DNA of 64,000 nucleotides, taken from the NCBI GenBank assembly GCA_017473165.1, contig JAFUNA010000015.1:1-64000 (forward strand), in the 5' to 3' direction. Shown here one piece after another: positions 24,539-34,000 of the stretch; within the stretch, counting starts at the first letter, position 1; every line of letters begins with the position of its first letter. The notes under the pieces are model-generated. The model searched no databases, was not told where the DNA came from, and saw only the letters and a program-made list of their open reading frames with translations. This DNA comes from Clostridia bacterium (lineage in GTDB: Bacteria; Bacillota; Clostridia; Oscillospirales; Acutalibacteraceae). The position numbers and the translations under genes were made by a program.

Positions 24539-25777
24539 ATGTATGTTGCCATTATGGGTTACGGTGTTGTCGGCTCGGGCGTAGCAACCCTGCTCAAAAA
24601 GAATTACGAGCACATCGTAAAAAAGAGCATGCAGAACGAGCTCGAACTTAAATATATTCTTGACAGACGCACATTCCCCGGAGACCCCTACGAGCATCTT
24701 CTCATTTCCGATTTCACCAAAATCGTTGAAGACGACGAGGTTAAAATCGTTGTTGAAACCATGGGCGGACTTCATCCCGCTTATGAATATGTTCTTGCCT
24801 GCCTTAAGGCGGGTAAAAGCGTTGTAACCTCAAACAAGGAGCTTGTTGCCGTTAAGGGCTTCGAGCTGCTTCAGGTTGCTGACGAATACAATGTAAACTT
24901 CCTGTTTGAGGCAAGCGTCGGCGGCGGTATTCCCATCATCCGTCCCATCAGCCAGTGCCTTGCCGCAAACGATATTGATGAAATAGCAGGTATCCTCAAC
25001 GGTACAACCAATTTCATCCTCACAAAAATGATTACCGACGGAATGACCTTTGACGAAGCTCTTCTTCTTGCCCAGAAAAACGGTTATGCCGAGCGTGACC
25101 CCTCCGCAGACGTTGACGGCTTTGACGCCTGCAGAAAAATCTGCATTCTTGCCGCTCTCTGCTTCGGTAAGCACGTTTATCCCGATTCGGTTTACACCGA
25201 GGGCATCCGCAAGATTGCACTTGCCGATGTTGACTATGCACGCTCATGGGGCGGCGTAATCAAGCTCATTGCAAGAGCAAAGAAGCTTGAGGACGGCAGA
25301 GTTTCCGTTATGGTTTCACCCGCTTTTGTTCAGAATCACAGCCAGCTTGCAAGCGTTGACGATGTTTTCAATGCAATTCTCGTAAGAGGTGACGCAATCG
25401 GTGACGTTGTATTCTACGGCAAGGGTGCGGGCAAAATGCCCACCGCAAGTGCCGTTGTTGCAGACGTTATCGACTGTGCAAAGCACATGGAACGCAAAAA
25501 GTTCTTCGGCTGGCAGGACGGCGAGGCAGACTATGTTGCAAGCTATCTTGAAAGCACAGGCTCGGTTTATATCAGAGCAATCGCAGACGACGTTGCCGCT
25601 GCAATCGCAAAGGCAACCGCACTCTTCGGTGAAATCAAGCTTCTTTCCCGTGACGGTGCTCCCGAGGGCGAATTTGCCTTCACAACCGCTCCCGTTTCCG
25701 AAAAAGAGCTTTCCGAAAAGCTTGAAGGCTGGAACGGCGTAAGCGTTGAATCGGTTATCAGAATTACCGATTATTAA
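24539..25777 (+). CDS. hom: Homoserine dehydrogenase
   Basis: The 412-residue enzyme reduces aspartate semialdehyde to homoserine for threonine and methionine synthesis. The Rossmann motif GYGVVGSGV is at the start. SNKELVA, FEASVGGGIPII and the catalytic GILNGTTNFILT and DPSADVDGFDA motifs follow. A C-terminal ACT-like regulatory part is present (from about 340). The ATG at 24539 has AAAGGAG upstream; a longer reading from 24497 has none. lysC follows after 30 bases, so the two probably form an operon. Confidence 0.95.
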   Translation: MYVAIMGYGVVGSGVATLLKKNYEHIVKKSMQNELELKYILDRRTFPGDPYEHLLISDFTKIVEDDEVKIVVETMGGLHPAYEYVLACLKAGKSVVTSNKELVAVKGFELLQVADEYNVNFLFEASVGGGIPIIRPISQCLAANDIDEIAGILNGTTNFILTKMITDGMTFDEALLLAQKNGYAERDPSADVDGFDACRKICILAALCFGKHVYPDSVYTEGIRKIALADVDYARSWGGVIKLIARAKKLEDGRVSVMVSPAFVQNHSQLASVDDVFNAILVRGDAIGDVVFYGKGAGKMPTASAVVADVIDCAKHMERKKFFGWQDGEADYVASYLESTGSVYIRAIADDVAAAIAKATALFGEIKLLSRDGAPEGEFAFTTAPVSEKELSEKLEGWNGVSVESVIRITDY

Positions 25778-25807
25778 TCAGTAAATCATTCCCATTCGGA
25801 GGTTAAT

Positions 25808-27019
25808 ATGGCTTTAATAGTTAAGAAATTCGGCGGCAGCTCCGTTGCAAATGCCGAAAGAGTAATGAATGTTGCCCGCATCGTAACGGATGAATACAAA
25901 GAGGGCAACGATGTTGTTGTTGTTGTTTCCGCACAGGGCGACACAACCGATGACCTTATCGCAAAGGCACAGGAAATCAATCCCAAGGCATCAAAAAGAG
26001 AAATGGATATGCTTCTTGCTTCGGGCGAGCAGATTTCAATTGCACTTCTTGCAATGGCAATCGAAAGCCTCGGCTATCCCGCATGCTCACTTCTCGGCTG
26101 GCAGGCGGGCTTTACAACAAATTCCGTTTACGGCTCTGCAAGAATCAAGAAGGTTACCGCAGAACGCATCAAGATGGAAATTGCAAAGAAAAACATCGTT
26201 ATTGTTGCAGGCTTCCAGGGTCTTAACAAATATGACGATATAACAACTCTCGGACGCGGCGGTTCAGACACAAGTGCCGTTGCAATCGCAGCATCAATGC
26301 ACGCAGACCGCTGCCAGATTTATACCGACGTTGAAGGCGTTTATACCGCAGACCCCAGAAAGGTCAAGAGCGCAATCAAGCTCAACGAAATCACATATGA
26401 CGAAATGCTTGAGCTTGCAACTCTCGGTGCACAGGTTCTCAACAACCGTTCGGTAGAAATGGCAAAGAAATATAATGTTAAGCTCGAGGTTCTTTCAAGC
26501 CTTGTACGCAAACCCGGCACAATCGTTAAGGAGGTAGCAGATATGGAAAAAATGCTTGTCAGAGGTGTAACAAAGGATACGGACGTTGCCCGTGTTTCAA
26601 TAATCGGTGTTCCCAATGTTCCCGGAATTGCTTATAAAATTTTCGGTAAGCTTGCCGCAAAGAACGTAAACGTTGATATCATTCTTCAGTCAGTCGGCAG
26701 AGATGACACAAAGGATATCACCTTCACAACAACAAAGTCACACCTTGATGACACAATCGAGGTTCTTGAAAATCTTGACCTTGTTGCAGGTCTTAAGATT
26801 CTCACAGACACAGACGTTGCAAAGGTTTCGGTTGTCGGTGCAGGCATGGAATCACATCCCGGCATTGCAGCAAAGATGTTTGAGGCTCTCTTTGAGGCAG
26901 ACATCAACATTCAGATGATTGCTACAAGCGAAATCAAGATTTCGGTACTTATCGACGTCAACGAAGCTGACAAGGCAGTTTCAGCTGTTCACAACGCATT
27001 CATCCCCGAACTTTCATAA
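25808..27019 (+). CDS. lysC: Aspartate kinase
   Basis: The 403-residue product carries the first step of the aspartate pathway. The kinase domain has VKKFGGSSVANAERV at the N-terminus, then SGEQIS and TLGRGGSDTSAVAIA. Two ACT domains at the C-terminus (about 265-400, VSIIGVPNVPGIAYKIF and VSVVGAGMESHPGIAAKMF) make it a feedback-controlled, single-function type. It follows hom, and ddh is 11 kb upstream. A strong terminator follows. Confidence 0.96.
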   Translation: MALIVKKFGGSSVANAERVMNVARIVTDEYKEGNDVVVVVSAQGDTTDDLIAKAQEINPKASKREMDMLLASGEQISIALLAMAIESLGYPACSLLGWQAGFTTNSVYGSARIKKVTAERIKMEIAKKNIVIVAGFQGLNKYDDITTLGRGGSDTSAVAIAASMHADRCQIYTDVEGVYTADPRKVKSAIKLNEITYDEMLELATLGAQVLNNRSVEMAKKYNVKLEVLSSLVRKPGTIVKEVADMEKMLVRGVTKDTDVARVSIIGVPNVPGIAYKIFGKLAAKNVNVDIILQSVGRDDTKDITFTTTKSHLDDTIEVLENLDLVAGLKILTDTDVAKVSVVGAGMESHPGIAAKMFEALFEADINIQMIATSEIKISVLIDVNEADKAVSAVHNAFIPELS

Positions 27020-27029
27020 GAATAAACAT

Positions 27030-27078
27030 ATATGCCCCTTGAAAAAGACGAATCTTTTTCAAGGGGCATATTTATTTT
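27030..27078 (+). terminator. Terminator of hom-lysC
   Basis: A very long stem pairs ATGCCCCTTGAAAAAGA (from 27032) with TCTTTTTCAAGGGGCAT (to 27069), followed by TTTATTTTTA. Confidence 0.93.
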
Positions 27079-27512
27079 TATGTATTGTTTGTTTTAGCGG
27101 GTATTCTGTTGAGGAAAATGTTTGACGTGATTGTGAGAATAAGCATGAGCACAATCACAGCCATGGGCGAGTTAAGACCGAAGAACGGTGCACAAACAAG
27201 CTCAAACAAAACGTCAAAAAGCTCCGATGCTCCGAGCGCACGGGTCATCATTGTAACAATTCCGACTGCAAGCCCAACGGCGGAATAGATGCTTACAATT
27301 CTTATCCAGAGAGCTTCTCCGAGCTTGAAAGCAACGGCAATGGAAGCGATTATCAGAATTGCATAGCCCGATGCGGAAAGAACTTCCTTTGCATTTGGCA
27401 GCTTTTCAAAAATTTCGGGCACAAGCTTTATTAATTTCCATATGTACGGTGCTCCGAGAAGCAGCCCGCAAACAACATAAAATGTGAGTCTTATATTTTT
27501 CTTGTTATCCAT
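27078..27512 (-). CDS. Small membrane protein, four predicted helices
   Basis: The 144-residue hydrophobic protein has helices near residues 10-30, 45-70, 70-95 and 110-135. I do not recognise a family. The ATG at 27512 has AAAGGCTG upstream and overlaps the stop of the preceding TSCPD gene by 8 bases (ATGGATAA), so the two are coupled. An in-frame TTG two codons earlier is less likely. Confidence 0.7.
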   Translation of the reverse strand: MDNKKNIRLTFYVVCGLLLGAPYIWKLIKLVPEIFEKLPNAKEVLSASGYAILIIASIAVAFKLGEALWIRIVSIYSAVGLAVGIVTMMTRALGASELFDVLFELVCAPFFGLNSPMAVIVLMLILTITSNIFLNRIPAKTNNT

Positions 27513-27756
27513 TTTCAACAGCCTTTCTTAATGCCTGTGCAAGCTGGTCGGGGCAGGAGGTGCTCTTGAATCCGCAGCGGATACCCTCGAGTCTTGCAAT
27601 AACATCCTCCGCCTTCATTCCGTCAACGATAGCACCGATGCCTTTGAGATTTCCGTTGCAGCCGCCCTCGAAGCGTACGTTTCTGACAACTCCGCCGTCA
27701 AGCTCAAATTCAATTGAGCGTGAGCAGGTGCCTCTTGTGCTGTATTTATAAACCAT
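27505..27756 (-). CDS. TSCPD domain protein (TIGR03905-like)
   Basis: The 83-residue product begins VYKYSTRGTCSRSIEFELDG and ends FKSTSCPDQLAQALRKA. TSCPD is the domain-naming motif, also found at the end of some ribonucleotide reductases. The Cys residues (in GTCS, GGCNGN, GIRCG and TSCPD) suggest metal binding. The ATG at 27756 has AAAGGAGTGA before it. It is coupled to the membrane protein gene downstream. Cellular role unknown. Confidence 0.85.
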   Translation of the reverse strand: MVYKYSTRGTCSRSIEFELDGGVVRNVRFEGGCNGNLKGIGAIVDGMKAEDVIARLEGIRCGFKSTSCPDQLAQALRKAVENG

Positions 27757-27812
27757 TTTTATCACTCCTTTGCACCATTTTACAACAAACTTATATTTTT
27801 TTCAAGTATACA

Positions 27813-27989
27813 TTACATTAATATATATAACAGGGCGAAAATCAGAAAAAAATCCGCTTTTTCCGCCATGAGCAGGATTATAATCGGCAAAATCAATGAG
27901 CGGTCGTTGTCGGCGGAGCTTTGCCGAATCTGTTTCGGAGAGTCACCGCAGCTTTGCGGCAGAATAAGCCGCAGAATGCTTTCGTTCAT
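27813..27989 (-). CDS. 58-residue predicted membrane microprotein
   Basis: A short reading frame with a strong GGGAGGAG ribosome site 7 bases before its ATG. The ATG overlaps the stop of the upstream gene (ATGA). The N-terminal half is polar (SCGDSPKQIRQSSADNDR). The C-terminal half is hydrophobic (LILPIIILLMAEKADFFLIF), fitting one or two membrane spans. It belongs to a set of three small co-directed genes. Function unknown. Confidence 0.65.
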   Translation of the reverse strand: MNESILRLILPQSCGDSPKQIRQSSADNDRSLILPIIILLMAEKADFFLIFALLYILM

Positions 27990-28336
27990 CGGTTATCTCC
28001 TCCCATAATCTGCGTTATCATCGGCAAAAGCTCCATGAGCTTCATCATCTGCATGGCTTCGTCGGCTTTTCGCCGCCTTTTTTCGCTCAAAAGGGGCTTG
28101 AGTGCTTCAATCAGCCTTGTTTTGTTATCGGATTTGTTCATTGCGCCCATAACCGTGCCCAGCTTCGCCATCATCTGTGCGTTGCCGAGTATGTCGGCGA
28201 AATCGGGCATGGCTGAAGAGGAGTTCTGATTTTTTTCTTCAGACTCCGTGTTTCCGAAAAGGCCTGACGCCGCCTCTCTTAAATTTTCCATATCTTCGTC
28301 GGTAAGCGATGACAAAATATCGTTCAAGCTGTCCAT
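27986..28336 (-). CDS. Small helical hypothetical protein
   Basis: The 116-residue product has Met-rich helices (FADILGNAQMMAKLGTVMGA, KADEAMQMMKLMELLPMITQ) and a basic RLIEALKPLLSEKRRRK stretch. The repeated 'LKPLLSEKRR...A' layout is known to me from uncharacterised Clostridia proteins only. The ATG at 28336 follows TTTTGAGG. It overlaps the microprotein gene downstream by 4 bases and follows the 70-residue gene by 16 bases. Confidence 0.7.
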   Translation of the reverse strand: MDSLNDILSSLTDEDMENLREAASGLFGNTESEEKNQNSSSAMPDFADILGNAQMMAKLGTVMGAMNKSDNKTRLIEALKPLLSEKRRRKADEAMQMMKLMELLPMITQIMGGDNR

Positions 28337-28352
28337 GGCATGCCTCAAAATT

Positions 28353-28565
28353 TTATTTCTTGAATCTGCTCATAAGCTTCTGTGCCTGCTCGCTGTTGAG
28401 CAATTGCTCCAGAGCTTTTTTATCACGGAGCACCCGCTGAATTTCATTAACCTTGTCGTCGGGCAGTCTGTTTTTCATTGCTCCGAGCATATCTTCGGGC
28501 TTCTGACTCTGTGATGCTTTTGCAATACGCATTAATTCATCCAAAGAAAAATTTTCGTTACTCAT
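28353..28565 (-). CDS. Small helical hypothetical protein
   Basis: The 70-residue product is mostly helical, with SLDELMRIAKASQSQKPEDM and VLRDKKALEQLLNSEQAQKL. It is first of the three-gene set. AAAGGCGGTGA precedes the ATG at 28565. The 'DKKALEQLLNSEQAQKLM' part resembles the C-terminus of its neighbour's family. No function can be assigned. Confidence 0.7.
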   Translation of the reverse strand: MSNENFSLDELMRIAKASQSQKPEDMLGAMKNRLPDDKVNEIQRVLRDKKALEQLLNSEQAQKLMSRFKK

Positions 28566-28629
28566 TGCATTCACCGCCTTTCCGTTTTATAATGTATATG
28601 TTTAAAATTAAAAAATATGAGGATTACAA

Positions 28630-29088
28630 ATGAGAATACTTGTTTTTTCCGACTCCCACGGCTCAACCTATCGCATGAGGGATGCAATCATGAACCATCC
28701 CGAGGCGGATATGATAATTCATCTCGGCGACGGCGAGAGGGATGTTGAGGCGGTTTCGGATGTTATCGGCAGCAAAAGAGTTGTTCAGGTCTGTGGTAAC
28801 TGCGATTTTTATTCGCAGCTGCCCGTAAACGAAATTATAACCGTCGGCGGCACAAAAATTTTTTGCTCTCACGGTCACACGGAGCTTGTCAAGCACGGCA
28901 CGGGTGCATTCATTGCAAAGGCGAAAAATCTTGGTGCCCGCATTGCATTATACGGGCATACTCACCAAAGCGTTACAGATTATGTTGACGGTCTGCACAT
29001 CATGAATCCCGGCAGCATACGAAGCGGCGAATACGGCGCGATAGATTTAACTCCGCAGGGAATTATGCTGCTGAAAATGAAAGTGTAA
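28630..29088 (+). CDS. YfcE/MJ0936-type metallophosphoesterase
   Basis: The 152-residue product is a compact calcineurin-like phosphodiesterase. The metal-binding series is complete: FSDSHGS (8-14), HLGDGERD, CGNCDFY, CSHGHTE and YGHTHQS. Family members hydrolyse phosphodiesters with Mn2+. It is cytoplasmic, with no signal peptide, and divergent from the three small genes. Confidence 0.93.
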   Translation: MRILVFSDSHGSTYRMRDAIMNHPEADMIIHLGDGERDVEAVSDVIGSKRVVQVCGNCDFYSQLPVNEIITVGGTKIFCSHGHTELVKHGTGAFIAKAKNLGARIALYGHTHQSVTDYVDGLHIMNPGSIRSGEYGAIDLTPQGIMLLKMKV

Positions 29089-29134
29089 TAAAATATAATC
29101 ACCGCTCATATATATTTTTCAGGCGGTGAATAAA

Positions 29135-29677
29135 ATGTTTGTATATTCTGTTAAAACTTCAAAGGCAAAAATTGCGGCTCTTTTAATTGCAGCCGGTGCA
29201 ATCGTTATTGCACTTTTTCTGGTTGTCAGCAGAGGTAAACAGCCTGCGGCTGCCGACGAATCGGCGGTTAACTATAAGGCATCAACGGCGGCGGAAAGAG
29301 TTGCGTTTCTTTCTCAATTCGGCTGGAAAATATCCGAAGACCCCGTTGAAGTCAGCGAGGTTATCATTCCCGAGGATTTTGACGCGGGATATGCCGAATA
29401 TGCCGAAATGAACAAGGCACAGGGGCTTGACCTTGAGCCCTATAAGGGTATGCGTGCGAAAAGATGGACATATGACATTCTGAATTATCCGGGTCTTGAG
29501 AACAAATCGGGCATTGTTCAGGCGAATCTGCTGATTTTTGACGGCAGGGTAATCGGCGGAGATATTTGCTCTCTTGAACAGGGCGGTTTCATGAACGGCT
29601 TTGATTTTCCGTCTGTACCCGCAACAACTTTGCCCGCTTCCGAAGCACAAACTGTTACGCAGACGGCGGGAAATTGA
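29135..29677 (+). CDS. DUF4830-type membrane-anchored protein
   Basis: The 180-residue product has a single N-terminal membrane helix (about 10-33), so the rest lies outside. The domain from residue 48 (STAAERVAFLSQFGWKISED, then EVIIPEDFD, YAEMNKAQGLDLEPYKG and RWTYDILNYP) matches the DUF4830 pattern of Clostridia. The tail is Thr/Ala rich. The ATG at 29135 has GGCGGTGA before it. Function unknown. Confidence 0.8.
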   Translation: MFVYSVKTSKAKIAALLIAAGAIVIALFLVVSRGKQPAAADESAVNYKASTAAERVAFLSQFGWKISEDPVEVSEVIIPEDFDAGYAEYAEMNKAQGLDLEPYKGMRAKRWTYDILNYPGLENKSGIVQANLLIFDGRVIGGDICSLEQGGFMNGFDFPSVPATTLPASEAQTVTQTAGN

Positions 29678-29706
29678 TTTTTCGACAAATATAAAAGTTT
29701 GCATAG

Positions 29707-29762
29707 TTGAATTAATTTGTATAATATGTTATAATTTCTAACGGATTGTAACGTTAAATCCG
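29707..29762 (+). promoter_or_regulatory. Promoter and likely operator of the TetR-like gene
   Basis: TTGAAT (29707) and TATAAT (29730) are 17 bases apart. Just downstream, CGGATT (29742) and AATCCG (29757) form an inverted repeat around TAACGTTA. A repressor bound there would block the start site, so autoregulation is likely. Confidence 0.7.
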
Positions 29763-29792
29763 AATGGGACAAAAGAATAAAACGGAGGACAT

Positions 29793-30380
29793 ATGAAAAA
29801 GGATACAAAAGAGCTTATCTACGAAGCCTTTGTTGATTTGCTCACACAGAAGCCGTTTGACAAGATAACGGTAAAGGATATAGTTGAAACCTGCGACATA
29901 AACCGCAACACATTTTATTATTATTACAGCGACATATATGACCTGCTTGAAGAAATCTTCAAAAAGCAGCTTAACATAATCGTTGAGGCACACAAAAACG
30001 GCACTTCATGGGCTGCGGCGTTTCTGCAGGTTGCCAATGTTGCATATACTCACAAAAAGCTTATCTACAACATCTGTGCTTCACGCAGTTATGATTACCT
30101 TGAAAACTATATGTATAAGGCACTCAAGCACATCATGGTTGAAGCTGTTCAGCTTCAGGCAAAGGATATGAACGTGCCCGATGAGGATATTGAATTCATT
30201 GCTTCATTCTATGAATACGGCTTTGTCGGAATACTTTCCGAGTGGTTCAGAACGGGAATGCGTGAGGATCCGCTTGTTCTTGTCAACAGACTTTGGCTGG
30301 TTATTGACAACATGAAGCATTCTCTCAAAAAGAGCCAGAGAAGAATGAGGATAAGAGAAGAAAATGACGATATTTCATGA
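29793..30380 (+). CDS. TetR/AcrR family regulator
   Basis: The 195-residue product has its HTH near residues 8-55 (LIYEAFVDLLTQKPFDKITV, then CDINRNTFYYYYSDIYDLLE). The C-terminal domain (ending GFVGILSEWFRTGMREDP) is of the TetR_C type found in DhaS-like regulators. ACGGAGGA precedes the ATG. It overlaps the pseudouridine synthase gene by 17 bases, so the two are co-transcribed. Confidence 0.9.
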   Translation: MKKDTKELIYEAFVDLLTQKPFDKITVKDIVETCDINRNTFYYYYSDIYDLLEEIFKKQLNIIVEAHKNGTSWAAAFLQVANVAYTHKKLIYNICASRSYDYLENYMYKALKHIMVEAVQLQAKDMNVPDEDIEFIASFYEYGFVGILSEWFRTGMREDPLVLVNRLWLVIDNMKHSLKKSQRRMRIREENDDIS

Positions 30381-30999
30381 GGACAGGGACATAATTGTCT
30401 GCCTTAAGCCTGCGGGCATAATCAGCCAGAGCAGCGGCGGCACGGATATGATATCTCTGCTCAACGAGCATTTCGGCGGCGGTGCACAGGCTTATCCCGT
30501 TCACAGACTTGACCGTGAAACTGCGGGAATAATGGTCTATGCAAAGAATTCAAAGGCGGCTGCGATGCTTTCAAAGCAGGCGGAGCAGAATCAGATAAAA
30601 AAGAGATACTATGCCGTTGTGAAGGGTGTTCCGGAAGAAAAAAGCGGAGTTTTGAAGGACTTGCTTTTCAGGGATAAACAGAAAAACAAGACCTTTGTTG
30701 TCAAGCGTGAGCGTAAGGGCGTGCGTGAGGCGTCGCTGGAATATGAGGTTATGGGCGAAAACGGCGGGCTCTCGCTTTTGAATATTCTTCTGCACACGGG
30801 CAGAACGCATCAGATAAGAGTTCAGTTTTCGAGCAGAAAAATGCCGCTTTTCGGCGACGGAAGATATGGCGGCGGCTCGGGAAACCTTGCACTTTTTGCA
30901 CACACTCTTGAATTTGTTCACCCCGTAACCAACGAAAAGCTGACCTTTTCCGCAAAGCCCGACACGGATTCTGACCCGTGGAATAAATTTGATATATAA
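30364..30999 (+). CDS. RluA family pseudouridine synthase
   Basis: The 211-residue product is a short, S4-less RluA member. The catalytic Asp lies in HRLDRETAGIMVYAKN. KKRYYAVVKG, TGRTHQIRVQFS and PLFGDGRYGG are family motifs. It isomerises uridine in rRNA or tRNA; the target cannot be inferred. It overlaps the TetR gene, an odd pairing that probably reflects read-through rather than shared function. Confidence 0.92.
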   Translation: MTIFHEDRDIIVCLKPAGIISQSSGGTDMISLLNEHFGGGAQAYPVHRLDRETAGIMVYAKNSKAAAMLSKQAEQNQIKKRYYAVVKGVPEEKSGVLKDLLFRDKQKNKTFVVKRERKGVREASLEYEVMGENGGLSLLNILLHTGRTHQIRVQFSSRKMPLFGDGRYGGGSGNLALFAHTLEFVHPVTNEKLTFSAKPDTDSDPWNKFDI

Positions 31000-31004
31000 A
31001 GAAA

Positions 31005-31045
31005 ACCGTATCAAAGCATTGAGCCTTGATACGGTCTTTTTTATA
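31005..31045. terminator. Bidirectional terminator
   Basis: ACCGTATCAA (31005) pairs with TTGATACGGT (31026-31035), followed by CTTTTTTATA. T-rich sequence is also present on the minus strand, so it can serve both converging genes. Confidence 0.9.
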
Positions 31046-31054
31046 ATGTTTTAA

Positions 31055-34000
31055 TTAAAAGATACTGGTGAAAAACTTTGTGATTTTGTAGTAGGCATCG
31101 AAAACAAAATTGATGAATTTCCAGGTGCTCTTGACATCAAGCTTGGAAATAAGTGATTCGATGATTCCTTCGACTGTGCTGTTGTTGATTTTGTCGGCGG
31201 GAGCTTCGTCCTCTGTTTTTTCAACTGCAAATTCGTCAACACGGATTGCTTTGCCGTCTTTGACTTCATATGCGTTGTAATAGAGGCGGTCACCCTCGAC
31301 GGTTATTGCGGAGAACATTGAATTCTCTGCGTTTGCAACAAGAGCTTCAGCTCTGGGGAAGGATTTATCCGTCGCTGCAACGTCCTTTGTTTTGTAAACC
31401 TTAACGCCCGAAGTGCCGCAGATTGAGTAAATTGTGCCCTTGGGGTTATACTTCATGCGGTATTCAAGTCCGTCATAGCTTACGGTTTCCTCGTCGCAGG
31501 GTACAACGGCGTTTGCTTTCATTGCGGCTGTTCTTAAGTAAACATGGTCGTGTCCCTGAAGAACAAGGTCAACTCCGAGATAGGGGAGAAGAGTGCCGAG
31601 CTGCGCTCTCATGCCCTCAACGTCGCCGTCATCAAAGTGTGAGCCGTTGGAATAAAGTGCCTTGTGAAGAATAACAACCTTCCATTTTGCATCGCTGGTT
31701 TTGATGTCATTCTTGAGCCATTCCATCTGTGCGTCGCCAAGCTTATCGTCTTCAACATCGTTGGTGTTGAGTACCGTGAAGTGAACGTCATTGTAGTCAT
31801 AGGAATAGTAAACGCCCGATTCAAGGTCCTGCTCGGGAACGTTGGGAAGCACAAAGTTTTCGCTGATTGCCGCCTCGGCATCCTCATGGTTGCCCGATGT
31901 TGGCATAAAGGGCAGGTCAAGGAGCTTATCGGTTGAGTTGAGGAGATATCTCCAATGCTTGACGTTTTCGCCCGCATCAACCTGATCGCCTGCGGAAACG
32001 ATGAATTTTCCTTCGGGATAAAGCTCCGAAGCGGTTTCGATAACCTCTGCAAATCTGTTGAAATGGTCGGGACGCTGTGCCTGCGGGTCGGTCACATAGA
32101 AGAAGGTGAAGCCTTCGCCGTCACCGCCTGCGGTTTCGATTGTGCCCGCATCACTCCACCAGCCGCGCTTTGCATCGCCGACACGGTAGCTGTATTTTGT
32201 TCCGGGCTCAAGTCCCGAAAGAGTGATTGTGTGCTTTGCGTAGTCCTTTGTGTAGGGGAGAAGTGAGAAAATACCGAGGTCTGCACCGGGATAGGTTTTG
32301 CCGACAAGTTCGCAGTCGGCGGTAACCTTTTTGCCCGTTGTGGGCTTGCCCGTGAATTTGGGGTTTTCGCTGTAGGGAACAAGCTCAATATCCGTTCCCG
32401 TTACGCTGTATTTTGTCAGCCAGGTTATGCTTGCCGTTCTTTCGGCATTCTCGCCGAGGGTCATTGCGATGTGTGAGGGCAGGAGGTAGTTATCCTGCGT
32501 TGCCTTAACCTTTACAGGTCCGCTGTAGGTGAATTCGGCATTCATATCCAGATTTTCTTCGGGGTTTTCGTCAATGAGGAAGGATGAAAGCATCCACTTG
32601 ATTGTGTAGCCCCATGATTCAAACTGGCTGAAGGTGATATATTCGCCTGCAAGGTGGTCGATTATAGCATCAACAGAGCTGTATTCCTCGGGAACAACGG
32701 GAAGTCCGAGAACGGAGTCGATGAGATTGCCGAAGCTGTTGTCGCCGCCGAGAAGAACCTCGGTTGCACCCTGAAGAACTCTGCCGAGAAGATAGAACAT
32801 CTGCCATTCGGGGAAGAGCTCGCCGGGATTGAATTCAAGAGTTGCAAGAATTTCGTTCTGAACAAGGTCTGTTACAAGCACCTTGCGGAGAAGATTGAAA
32901 ACTTTTTCGGTAAGAACGCCGCTGTCGAATGCGTCAAGAACATCCTCAACATAAGGATAATCCGAAACATCCTCGTTGCCCGCATAGTAGGTGAGCATTA
33001 CGGTTGTTGCGTATTCGCCTACGGTGCAGCCCTCTGCGTTGACCTCATAGCCGAGCTTGTCGGCGAGAAGGGTTGCAGGCTTATCGCTGATTCGATAAGC
33101 AAGAACCTCGTTTATAATTGCTTCAAGCTTTGCAACTGTTTCCGCGGGCTTGTTGACATAAGCGTTGTCAATCTGCCCGAAAAGGTCGTTGATGAAGCTC
33201 ATTACGTTGCCGCTGATTGTGAGAATTTCGATGGGACCGAGTGCAAGACCGTTTGTGCCCAGCGCGTCAACGATGATTTTTTCGAGGTCAAGATTCTTTG
33301 ACTTGAGGAATTCACCGAGACCGCCGACTTCCTGAATATCGGCAAAGATATCGGTGATAGCAGGCTCGATAATGCCCATGAGAAGCTCATTAACGCTGCC
33401 CTCGCCGAAGGTTCTTTCGAAAGAGCAGGTGTAGGCAAAGGGCTTTTCAAAAACCGTGCCGTCATCGGCAACAACGGGCTGATATTTGTCAACGTCAAGG
33501 GTTTTCATCTTGAAATCCGTTTTTTTGCCGTTGGTGCTGAAATCAACTATTTTGTAGTAGTTGGGGAAGCCTGTAAGGGTGGGTGTGAGAATGTCATAAA
33601 CAACCTCGCCGTTATCGGAATAATGGCAGTTTGTGTCGTTTGAGTGGAGATGACCCGTGAAAACAAAGTGCATACCTGCGTCTGCATAAGCATCGGCAAC
33701 CTTGAGCCAGTCACGCACAACGAAGGGCCAGAATGTTGCTTCTTCGATATCCATGTGGGGAACAAGATTGTGGTGCTGCATACCGATAACGGTAAGACCT
33801 TTATCCTCTGCTTTTTCTGCTTCGGCAATAATCCAGTCAAGCAGACCTTCGGCAATCTGACCGTCAGTCATGTGCTCGTTGCCTTCTGCACCGTTATCCT
33901 CGCTGTACATACAGCTGTCGATTGCGATGAGCCTGTAGTCACCGAGTGTTACGGCGTAGGAGAGCATACCGCCTTTTTTGCCTTCTTCGGGAACAAAGAA

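Noticed and set aside
32654-33301. 215-codon plus-strand frame
   Set aside because: A shadow of the phosphoesterase middle region. That region has no known domain, but it is in frame with clear domains on both sides.
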